Origin: Planctomycetota bacterium
Lineage (GTDB): Bacteria > Planctomycetota > Phycisphaerae > WQYP01
Assembly (NCBI GenBank): GCA_021798635.1
Contig: JAJZGH010000142.1
Span: forward strand, 1 to 12,272
Reading direction: 5' to 3'
Length of the DNA stretch: 12,272 nt
The notes under the pieces: model-generated
The model's database searches: none
Seen by the model: only the letters and a program-made list of their open reading frames with translations
Told to the model about the DNA's origin: nothing
Program-made: the position numbers and the translations under genes
Part shown: positions 1 through 6,250 of the stretch, piece by piece
How positions within the stretch are numbered: position 1 is the stretch's first letter
Layout of the letters: the number at the start of each line of letters is the position of its first letter

Positions 1-1377
1 TGCAGCCAGGCACCAAGCTTCGGCAACCCGCCGACCTTCGAGCATGATATCCACCATAGTGCGATTCTCTGCAGGACTGCCAGCGTCGCATTCTGGCGGA
101 TTTTGCTCTCTTGCGGTTACCTGGCCGGGGATCGAGGGAGAATAAGGCCGTACCCGGTTCAGGATGGCTGCCACGCGCTGGCGCTGCGAAGCGGCCACCT
201 CGCTTGCATGTAGAACCAATGCCTCGGCGGTGGCCGGGTCCGGTTCCCGCACGATCGCCTCCATCAAGTCCACACACGCCTCTTGCACTTCGGGCGACCG
301 ATGGGCCAGGCCACGGGCCGCTACCCGCGCTATTAATCCGTTTTGCTCGGGCGTTTGTTTCGCCGCCAGTCTGAGAATTCGCACAGCGGTGAGCGGATGC
401 GTCTTCGACCTCAATCCAAAAACCGAACCTACCTCCTCAGTAAACCGAGCCACATCCAGTTGGCTGTAATGGTTGATGATCTTGATCGCGCCCAACGTAA
501 AGCCGACTACAACGGGGAAAGTATTGGACAGCAGATCCATATAAAGTCCCTGGCGGGCAAGGCGTTCCTCTTTAGTTGGTTCCATTTTTTCATGCAGGCG
601 ACAAAACCATGAGGCATTATTTACTTGGAATCGGCGATTGAGGGCCAGTAGGCTTGCCGAGAGGAGCCGCTGGCGGTCAATCTCCCCGGAATTGGACAAC
701 TCGACCAACGCCGCGCCCCAGGAACATGCTGACCCGATTTCTCCATCCCCAACTGATAGGACGCACTGGCGGCCATAATCAATCTCGAATATCCGCCAAA
801 TCTCATCCTTCAGTAGATCCGGATCCCCACGCAGGACATCCGCCAGCGTAATCCTGATCGTGCCGTAGTGGAACCGACCGGCGCGTTGGCGGATCATTTG
901 GATGATGTACGCATCGCTGTTGGGAGCGGCACAGCCGCCGGCACGAACCAATTGGCGGACGATTCCCCAACGGCCCGCGTGGTTGGGGGTCAATTCGGCA
1001 TTGATCCACTTCTCCAACCAATCGGGTCGGCGCGTCCGAAGAACCTGCTCAACCAGAGTCAAGAGCGAAAGATCGTATCCCCAGACTTGCGGGCCGATAC
1101 GGCGTACCTCAGACCACCCGCAAAGGGCGAGCACCGCCAATGCCGCCGAGCTTTCCGCAGCATTGGCTGCGCGGATTTCCGGGTCGTCCGACGAAATGCC
1201 GCGTGTGCGTGCCACGGTCTGCCAGATGTGCAATGTTGCATCCCGTGCCGCCTTAAATAACCCCGCGGCTGTTTTGGCCAATTTCCGCCGCTCAGGCTCC
1301 TGCAGTTCCGCCACAGCGGCGACGAGTTCCTGTATGTCGTTTTGACGGACAAGCCGCTCAAGTTCATTGGTCGTCAT
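1..1377 (-). CDS. DUF6493 family protein, 3' end beyond the window
   Basis: The minus strand stays open from an ATG at 1377 to the window edge: 459 codons without a stop, so this is the N-terminal part of a longer protein. The translation starts MTTNELERLVRQNDIQEL and is rich in alpha-helix, like HEAT-type repeats. It carries segments I recognise from DUF6493 proteins: an LAVLAL...GW stretch, VLRTRRPDWLEKW, and around residues 255-290 a WFCRLHEKMEPTKEE block followed by YMDLLSN and VVVGFTLGAIKII. Known members are about 900 residues long and are often found beside SWIM zinc-finger genes; that is from memory of the family. No catalytic motif is visible in this half and no function is established. 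The gene follows the SWIM gene by 16 bp, so the two are very probably cotranscribed. No strong ribosome site is seen, which fits coupling to the upstream gene. The reading frame is certain; the family assignment is fairly sure. Confidence 0.8.
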   Translation of the reverse strand, partial: MTTNELERLVRQNDIQELVAAVAELQEPERRKLAKTAAGLFKAARDATLHIWQTVARTRGISSDDPEIRAANAAESSAALAVLALCGWSEVRRIGPQVWGYDLSLLTLVEQVLRTRRPDWLEKWINAELTPNHAGRWGIVRQLVRAGGCAAPNSDAYIIQMIRQRAGRFHYGTIRITLADVLRGDPDLLKDEIWRIFEIDYGRQCVLSVGDGEIGSACSWGAALVELSNSGEIDRQRLLSASLLALNRRFQVNNASWFCRLHEKMEPTKEERLARQGLYMDLLSNTFPVVVGFTLGAIKIINHYSQLDVARFTEEVGSVFGLRSKTHPLTAVRILRLAAKQTPEQNGLIARVAARGLAHRSPEVQEACVDLMEAIVREPDPATAEALVLHASEVAASQRQRVAAILNRVRPYSPSIPGQVTAREQNPPECDAGSPAENRTMVDIMLEGRRVAEAWCLAA

Positions 1378-1393
1378 GGGCGCACCAACTTAA

Positions 1394-2785
1394 TCACGAG
1401 CATTCCTCAGCCATCACCGTGGTCGCGCCATTCTTTTCCACTAATATCCGCGCGGCCAAGACATGCTTACAAGGTCCTCTTTCGCCCCGATTCTTCGCGT
1501 GCCACGGGCAGGTGCATTTATCTCCTTCGGGAGACAAATACACGCGGTGCTCAACACCTGTGCCGGGAACCATTACCACGGCTTGTATCGCATCACCGGT
1601 GCCTCGCCGCTGTAGGACCCGCAACCCGCCACCGGCTATCAGCACGCGGGCGCTCTTCAGACGCGGTTGTGATGATTCCACGGCAGTGAAGTCGAATGGT
1701 AATTCGCGATGAAAATAGGTTTCTTCGGCCGCGTCATATCCGACCAAGCCGCGGGCCGCAAACGTTGCCAGGGCACCTTGTACCTCGGGCAGCGACAAGT
1801 TGCAGCGTTGTGCGATTCCCGGCGCATCAATGCGGGATTGCCAGAGGAGTTCGGCCCGCACTTGCAGTAGAGCGCGCTGCCATCTCGGGCCAGCCAATTG
1901 CCGCAACATCTGCCCCTCGCCGCTGAATCCCCGTGAAAGCTCCGGACTAAGCATCAATGTGAATCGACCGCTGGGAAATACCAGTTCCCAGGCGCTGGTT
2001 CCGGCCCCGGGGGCGTCCCAGATATGAAGCTCCGTGGCGCTGCCGACCAATCCCTCCAACAGCCGCAACCGGTCGGTGCCGGTAACACGCACACCATCTT
2101 TGGACTCACGCTGGCTGAGTCGGATACCGTGCCCGATTGGCACCACCCAGGATGGCTGCTTAGGCCCTCCGCTGCGCGGCATGCCCTGAATGAACCGCAG
2201 CGCGTCGGGGGCAGACACTTTATACCGCATCCGCAGTTTCAGTTGGTAGGCTTGCACCTCGGTGAACCCCCTGAGCCAACGCACCGGGAGCAGGACTTTT
2301 CTCTCGACAACCGTGTGCTGCCCCCGCACAAGTGCCAACTCATCGGCACCAACTGACAGGTGTACCTCGTCCCGTGGACGAATTCGTGCCAGCGCGGTGC
2401 GCATCCCGGAGTTGAAATCCACATTGGTCGTGCCCCGTCCATGGAATTCGATCTCGAAAGCCTCGGCTTTTATATCGGCCCGCGCATAGACGCTGCAACA
2501 GGAACTAAAGCCTTCGAATCGCAACATATTATCGTTGCTGGTCACTACCGGATCAATTAACCGCATGGCATTGGGCAGATAAAACCGCGACGAGACCACA
2601 TGGCCAAGTGTGAGCAATTGGTCCGCAATTTCCTTGGGATGCGCCAATCTACCGCGGAAGAAATGCGGATTCGCTTCCGGACCGCCACAGGTCGCAAGGC
2701 GCAGTCCCAGCCCGTCGCCCTGGGAAACCAGCCTGGAGGCGAATGCGTAGCGGTAAGTATAAGCCAAGCTTTCGGCAGCGCTCAT
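1394..2785 (-). CDS. SWIM zinc-finger family protein
   Basis: This is a 463-residue soluble protein. Near its C-terminus a C-x-C-x12-C-x-H pattern (C424, C426, C439, H441; KCTCPWHAKN...GPCKH) is a complete SWIM zinc finger, a fold tied to DNA or protein binding. Before it, around residues 325-370, a stretch containing AELLWQSRIDAPGIAQRC and LSLPEVQGALATFAARGLV looks like a winged helix. The N-terminal two thirds match nothing I recognise beyond stand-alone SWIM proteins. I chose ATG at 2785 over the in-frame GTG at 2800 because GGGGAG lies 7 bp upstream and because the ATG overlaps the TGA of the preceding small gene (ATGA), which suggests coupled translation. A TAG directly precedes the GTG codon, so no longer start exists. 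It is followed after 16 bp by the DUF6493 gene. The role is unknown; pairing with DUF6493 suggests that the two products act together. Confidence 0.88.
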   Translation of the reverse strand: MSAAESLAYTYRYAFASRLVSQGDGLGLRLATCGGPEANPHFFRGRLAHPKEIADQLLTLGHVVSSRFYLPNAMRLIDPVVTSNDNMLRFEGFSSCCSVYARADIKAEAFEIEFHGRGTTNVDFNSGMRTALARIRPRDEVHLSVGADELALVRGQHTVVERKVLLPVRWLRGFTEVQAYQLKLRMRYKVSAPDALRFIQGMPRSGGPKQPSWVVPIGHGIRLSQRESKDGVRVTGTDRLRLLEGLVGSATELHIWDAPGAGTSAWELVFPSGRFTLMLSPELSRGFSGEGQMLRQLAGPRWQRALLQVRAELLWQSRIDAPGIAQRCNLSLPEVQGALATFAARGLVGYDAAEETYFHRELPFDFTAVESSQPRLKSARVLIAGGGLRVLQRRGTGDAIQAVVMVPGTGVEHRVYLSPEGDKCTCPWHAKNRGERGPCKHVLAARILVEKNGATTVMAEECS

Positions 2786-2937
2786 GCAAAAACTCCCCAC
2801 CTAATTGCGATTATGGCAGGCTCTTGGAGGTCCATCGGCAAGCCCTCATTGTTCGGGATGGGGCACGCAATCAGCAGCGCAATTACCATCACCACAATTA
2901 GTTCCAGCCGCGTGATTCCGTATAATAACCGGTTCAT
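2782..2937 (-). CDS. Small prepilin-like membrane peptide
   Basis: This 51-residue reading frame encodes MNRLLYG, then ITRLELIVVMVIALLI, then a short tail. The first part follows the type IV prepilin pattern: a basic leader ending in Gly7, a hydrophobic segment and Glu at mature position +5 (compare G-FTLIE-LLVVIAII). The usual large C-terminal domain is absent; only about 28 residues follow the hydrophobic segment. Its TGA overlaps the ATG of the SWIM gene (ATGA), an arrangement typical of translational coupling that argues it is translated. A TTG at 2970 would give 62 residues; neither start has a clear ribosome site. It may be a minimal pseudopilin-like peptide, a coupling leader, or the remnant of a longer prepilin gene. 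The frame and overlap are seen directly; the prepilin resemblance is by motif only, and processing by prepilin peptidase is inferred. Confidence 0.55.
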   Translation of the reverse strand: MNRLLYGITRLELIVVMVIALLIACPIPNNEGLPMDLQEPAIIAIRWGVFA

Positions 2938-3057
2938 GGCTGCCAAGGGTAACTCGTCACATTGACGCAAGTCAAGAAAAATCCGACATACCTCGCACTC
3001 GGTGCCGTGGTTTTCATTTGTAAAACCCCTGCGCCTCTCGCCTACCTGCCATTCCTC

Positions 3058-3924
3058 TCATGTTTTAGGCACGCCTGCGATATTAGCTTTGCTTTTATCA
3101 GGCCGCGCCCGTAAAAGTTGGGGAGATTGGAATGCAAGCAATTCAAGCAGGTTCAGGCCGTCCGAGTGGCCTTTTTCATTTGCGTTCCCGGTCCGACGCG
3201 GGATGAGAACTGCAACGAGAAGTACGGCTTGGGCAAGGAAAATGATTGTTGAGAATTGAATGGATTTGGCGATATCGCTGTAGCGCCATGAAACGAAATG
3301 CCAAGCAATGGCAAGAATTACGGCGTTTACTGCCGGCCCGGCCAATACCGCTAGAAAATATCTGATCCGGAGTTTATTCTCGGAGTCATGTGTAAAAAAT
3401 GTCAGCCCGCCTATTTGAATCCTCTTAAATTCTGTTGCGAACCCTAAGACCCTCGCGCGAAAAAATGTGTCACCGCAACCAATCCAGATCGCCGAGACCT
3501 TCAAGCCGACCCACCTCCCGACAATTGCGTGTGCGAACTCGTGGGCGACGACGGAAAACACAATAACTGGCGCATTTAGAAGCATGTTTACGATGACATG
3601 GGCACCCGCTGAGGCGGGGTATATCTGGAGGTAGATGACGCCAAGCACACCCAAACCAAAATCGGCCAGGAACAATCCGAAAAGAAGATATTCTTCCATC
3701 TTGGCGTGGCATTTGTCGCAATAAACGCGCTTTCCAAGAAACGGAATGCGCTCGACGCGAAATTTTCGACCATCGACCCCGGATGCGCTACAGCCGTCGC
3801 AAATATTACCCACCGCTTTATTTTTGCCGCGACGCAACAATGCCGTAGAGAGCGCAAGAATCGCGGCCGCGGCAGCAACCGCTTCGATAGCCCAGACAAC
3901 AGTTTCATCGGAATTTAAAGCCAT
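3058..3924 (-). CDS. M50 family (site-2 protease-like) membrane metallopeptidase with zinc ribbon
   Basis: This is a 288-residue integral membrane protein. After a first hydrophobic segment (about residues 10-29) comes a four-cysteine module, C42-x2-C45 and C69-x2-C72, that looks like a zinc ribbon. Further membrane segments follow. VVAHEFAHAIVG (H118, E119, H122) gives the HExxH zinc site, LAGPAVNAVILA (about 174-185) is the second M50 core motif, and HSDGLNLLELL (D245) fits the third, the usual DG ligand motif. The M50 family cleaves membrane or membrane-near substrates. The substrate is unknown here. Start: the frame is open upstream to a TTG at 4047, but the ATG at 3924 with GGA a few bases before it directly precedes the first membrane segment and is preferred. 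It lies 5' of the prepilin-like, SWIM and DUF6493 genes on the same strand, about 120 bp away, so operon membership is possible but not certain. Confidence 0.85.
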   Translation of the reverse strand: MALNSDETVVWAIEAVAAAAAILALSTALLRRGKNKAVGNICDGCSASGVDGRKFRVERIPFLGKRVYCDKCHAKMEEYLLFGLFLADFGLGVLGVIYLQIYPASAGAHVIVNMLLNAPVIVFSVVAHEFAHAIVGRWVGLKVSAIWIGCGDTFFRARVLGFATEFKRIQIGGLTFFTHDSENKLRIRYFLAVLAGPAVNAVILAIAWHFVSWRYSDIAKSIQFSTIIFLAQAVLLVAVLIPRRTGNANEKGHSDGLNLLELLAFQSPQLLRARPDKSKANIAGVPKT

Positions 3925-3932
3925 GGTATTCC

Positions 3933-3962
3933 AGTATATGCGGATGTCTTGAGCGTTGTCTA
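3933..3962 (-). promoter_or_regulatory. Possible promoter of the M50 gene
   Basis: On the minus strand TAGACA (3962-3957) and TATACT (3938-3933) are separated by 18 bp. Transcription would begin within a few bases of the ATG at 3924, implying a leaderless or almost leaderless mRNA. The match is decent but short motifs like this occur by chance. Confidence 0.3.
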
Positions 3963-4001
3963 ATCGTAGATCAACTTCCGATGTGCGAATGTTAACCGCG
4001 C

Positions 4002-4019
4002 CGCTGCCGCATTGAGCTA
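4002..4019. repeat. 18-bp direct repeat, copy 1
   Basis: CGCTGCCGCATTGAGCTA occurs here and again at 4210-4227 in the same orientation, 208 bp apart. Its reverse complement begins TAGCTCAATGCGGCA and resembles the D-arm of a tRNA, but no tRNA body surrounds either copy. Confidence 0.6.
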
Positions 4020-4070
4020 ATAGCACACGCGGCGATCGCACACCCAATCACCGCACGAACGGCAACCGTT

Positions 4071-4095
4071 AGCCTAACGCGGAAGCGTTATGGCT
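4071..4095. other. Hairpin with GGAA (GNRA-type) loop
   Basis: AGCC-TAACGC-GGAA-GCGTTA-t-GGCT forms a 6-bp stem closed by a GGAA loop, extended by 4 bp past one bulged base. A smaller hairpin, AACGG-CAA-CCGTT (4058-4070), sits directly beside it. No T-run follows, so neither looks like an intrinsic terminator. They may be structured RNA or repeat remnants. Confidence 0.4.
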
Positions 4096-4209
4096 GGATG
4101 CGGAACGCGGCCGCGGAAACAATCCGCACTTCGATCCGGCTCGCGCTACAGCAATCGCGACGGTCCCGGGCGTGTCGTGTCACCAATCCGGATTTCGCGG
4201 GGAACTCAA

Positions 4210-4227
4210 CGCTGCCGCATTGAGCTA
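4210..4227. repeat. 18-bp direct repeat, copy 2
   Basis: This is the second exact copy of the 18-mer found at 4002-4019. Here the flank extends it into an imperfect stem-loop, CTCAAcGC-TGCC-GCaTTGAG (4205-4224), which the first copy lacks. Confidence 0.6.
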
Positions 4228-4272
4228 CGGGCCTGTCGGATGGGATAATTGCGAACGCGCGAATGGGCGATT

Positions 4273-4317
4273 ATTGAAAATTTGAAATTTGAGATTTGAG
4301 ATTTGAAATCTCAAATT
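4273..4317. repeat. ATTTGAR heptamer array and 12-bp inverted repeat
   Basis: Four tandem ATTTGAA/ATTTGAG heptamers cover 4280-4307, with a degenerate copy before them. The array ends in an inverted copy: AATTTGAGATTT (4286-4297) is perfectly complementary to AAATCTCAAATT (4306-4317), with an 8-base loop. An alternative pairing from 4295 gives a 10-bp stem with a one-base loop. The array lies just upstream of the pyrE promoter. It could be a dispersed repeat family member, a cruciform or a regulator site. Confidence 0.65.
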
Positions 4318-4359
4318 CCCGGCGGGGCGGGTGGCAATATCCTGCGGGTGAAAAATCGC

Positions 4360-4365
4360 TATAAT
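4360..4365 (+). promoter_or_regulatory. -10 box of the pyrE promoter
   Basis: A perfect TATAAT lies 29 bp before the pyrE start codon. A start of transcription near 4372 would leave a leader of about 23 bases. No good -35 match is seen at the usual distance, so an activator or a group-specific -35 element may be involved. Confidence 0.6.
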
Positions 4366-4394
4366 CCGACTCCGATATTGTTGAGGAGTTTTTA

Positions 4395-4916
4395 ATGCTG
4401 GATAAATTACACTTGGCGGCCCGGATTAAGGAAGTGGCGTATCTGGAGGGGGATTTTACGTTGCGGTCCGGGCGGAAATCCAAATATTACATGGACAAAT
4501 ATCTTTTTGAAACGCAGCCGGACATTCTGGCGGCACTGGGGGCGAGAATGTCCGCGGCGCGTTCACCTCTGACCACGCGCATTGCGGGGGCGGAACTGGG
4601 CGGGGTGGCGTTGGCGGCGGCGGCATCACTGGCCGCAGGACTGCCGTTTTTTATTGTGCGCAATTCCAAAAAGGATTACGGCACGGGCAAACTTATTGAA
4701 GGATCCCTGCTGGCAGGTGATACGGTGCTGCTGGTGGAGGATATTGCCACCACCGGCGGGCAGGTGCTGGAGGCGGCCAAGGTCATACTTGCCGCCGGTG
4801 CCCAGGTGGAAAAAATTATCGCAGTGATCGACCGTCAGGAAGGTGCGCGGGAAAATATTGAAGCTGCGGGCTTTATGTTTGAGTCCATTTTAACCCGGCA
4901 CGACCTGGGAATCTGA
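4395..4916 (+). CDS. pyrE: Orotate phosphoribosyltransferase
   Basis: This enzyme joins orotate to PRPP, giving orotidine 5'-phosphate, the second-last step of UMP synthesis, in the cytoplasm. The 173-residue product has the typical N-terminal block GDFTLRSGRKSKYYMDKY (residues 19-36), the mobile-loop region around KKDYGTGKLIEG (92-103) and the PRPP-binding motif VLLVEDIATTGGQ (111-123) with its two acidic residues. It is slightly shorter than many bacterial PyrE proteins but complete. The start is supported by GAGGAG six bases before the ATG and by the upstream TATAAT. The flippase-like gene follows after 29 bp and is probably in the same transcript. No other pyrimidine gene is nearby, so the gene does not sit in a pyr operon here. 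Confidence 0.95.
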   Translation: MLDKLHLAARIKEVAYLEGDFTLRSGRKSKYYMDKYLFETQPDILAALGARMSAARSPLTTRIAGAELGGVALAAAASLAAGLPFFIVRNSKKDYGTGKLIEGSLLAGDTVLLVEDIATTGGQVLEAAKVILAAGAQVEKIIAVIDRQEGARENIEAAGFMFESILTRHDLGI

Positions 4917-4945
4917 CTTTGAATTCCCTGTGAAGATTGGCTTTC

Positions 4946-6241
4946 ATGACCCAGACAAAACCGCACACCGCGCGCAAAGTGACCATTACCGTCATCAAGA
5001 TTCTGATTGCGGTGATCGGCCTTTGGTATGTGATTTCGCATATCGCCTGGCATGATCAGGCGGTGATCAAAAAAGGACAGGTCATCCGCAATGTGACGTT
5101 TCTGCACAACACGCCGCTGCCGCTTTTGGCGCGGAACGGCCCACTGTATACGCTGGAATTTCAAGGTCAAAAGGTGTCGGCGCGATTGCCGCACGGGCAA
5201 GTGGTAACGGCTGTTGCCACGAAGGCACCGATCAAATTTCCCAAACTGCTGGCGGTTCCGGGCAGTTATCTGGTAGCGGTGCACGGAAAAGTATCGGTGG
5301 CCCTGGGCCTGCCGGATTTGCTGCGACGGGCCAAGGCTCTGCCCTTACTGGCGGCGTTGCTGCTGCTGGGGTTGCCGTTTTTTATTACCGCCTGGCGCTG
5401 GCGGCAGCTTATGCTGGTTCAGGGCATGAATTTGCCTTACCGGAAATGTCTGACCCTGACATTTGTGGGGCAGTTTTATTCCACCTTTCTTCCCGGTACC
5501 ACCAGCGGGGACATTGTCAAAATTATTTACACCGGCCGCATCACCGGGCAAAAAACGAAAAGTGCGGTCACGGTGATTCTCGATCGGGTCATCGGCTTAA
5601 TTGGTTTGATGATTGTGGCGGGGGCGGCGGCGGCGGCGCAGTTGGCGGCGAATCATTTTTCATCAGCCGGCCAACACGTTTCTGATCCAGTGCTGATGCG
5701 TGTGTTGTGGCTGATTACCGGCCTGCTGGGCCTGACGCTGGTGGGCGGAGTGGTTTATTTTTCGGTCCGCTTGCGAAAGCTTCTACATCTGGATGCGCTG
5801 ATTGAACGCCTGCCGCTGCCGGAATTTATCAAACATGCGGATCGCACGCTGCGGGTGTATCGTGATCATCCGGGCGTGGTAGCCATGACCTTGGGGGCCA
5901 GTGTGTTGTCACAGGCGGTATTGCCGCTGGCGGGGTTTCTGGCGGGCCGGGCCTTTGGCATGCACGCATCGTTCGGTTGTTTTATGGCATACATTCCCGT
6001 GGCGGCTCTGGCGGCCAGCCTGCCGATTGTTCCGCCCCAGGGCATCGGCGTGATGGATGCCATTCTATTGCACTTTTTTGTCACGCGCGGCGTGGATACC
6101 GCCAGTCAGGCCTTTGCGCTGGCGCAAGCCATTCGCTTCCTGCCCATCTGCTGGAATCTGCTGGGAGCGTATTGGGTGGTGCGTGGAACCTACCATCGCC
6201 AGCAGGTGGAAACGCTGGATGAACTGGCACCCGAAGCGTAA
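4946..6241 (+). CDS. UPF0104 / lysylphosphatidylglycerol synthase TM-type (flippase-like) membrane protein
   Basis: This is a 431-residue polytopic inner-membrane protein. A hydrophobic segment at about residues 13-31 is followed by a loop of roughly 100 residues and then the membrane core. In the core, QFYSTFLPGTTSGDIVKI (about 176-193) and ILDRVIGLIGL (about 211-221) are the hallmark segments of the UPF0104/AglD/MprF-transmembrane family, whose members are thought to move lipids or lipid-linked sugars across the membrane. No aminoacyl-transfer domain is present, so it is not a full MprF. The basic N-terminus suggests that the long loop faces the periplasm. I chose the ATG at 4946; an in-frame TTG at 4937 would add three residues, and neither has a strong ribosome site. 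It lies 29 bp after pyrE and ends 9 bp from the convergent phosphorylase gene. Its substrate is unknown. Confidence 0.85.
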   Translation: MTQTKPHTARKVTITVIKILIAVIGLWYVISHIAWHDQAVIKKGQVIRNVTFLHNTPLPLLARNGPLYTLEFQGQKVSARLPHGQVVTAVATKAPIKFPKLLAVPGSYLVAVHGKVSVALGLPDLLRRAKALPLLAALLLLGLPFFITAWRWRQLMLVQGMNLPYRKCLTLTFVGQFYSTFLPGTTSGDIVKIIYTGRITGQKTKSAVTVILDRVIGLIGLMIVAGAAAAAQLAANHFSSAGQHVSDPVLMRVLWLITGLLGLTLVGGVVYFSVRLRKLLHLDALIERLPLPEFIKHADRTLRVYRDHPGVVAMTLGASVLSQAVLPLAGFLAGRAFGMHASFGCFMAYIPVAALAASLPIVPPQGIGVMDAILLHFFVTRGVDTASQAFALAQAIRFLPICWNLLGAYWVVRGTYHRQQVETLDELAPEA

Positions 6242-6250
6242 ATTATACGA

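Larger units (their letters stand above)
3925..4394. other. Gene-poor spacer between the M50 gene and pyrE
   Basis: No reading frame here looks like a protein. The only long extension is the TTG-started upstream part of the M50 frame (to 4047), which has no recognisable content. The spacer holds an 18-bp direct repeat, two small hairpins near 4060-4095, a heptamer array with a long inverted repeat (4273-4317) and the pyrE promoter. It separates two divergent transcription units, so both promoters should lie in it. Confidence 0.7.

Noticed and set aside
868..1345. Plus-strand frames of 130 and 147 codons opposite the DUF6493 gene
   Set aside because: The minus strand is open over 459 codons with recognisable family segments; these frames are shadows rich in Arg, Pro and Ser.
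2919..2946. Internal minus-strand promoter TTGGCA-16-TATACG for the SWIM gene
   Set aside because: Weak match with a short spacer, lying across the start of the small prepilin-like frame; not better than chance.
3925..4047. TTG-started upstream extension of the M50 frame
   Set aside because: No ribosome site, no family resemblance, and it would read through the candidate promoter and one copy of the 18-bp repeat.
4190..4260. tRNA gene suggested by TAGCTCAATGCGGCA on the minus strand
   Set aside because: Only a D-arm-like piece is present; no acceptor stem, anticodon arm or T-arm can be folded around it.
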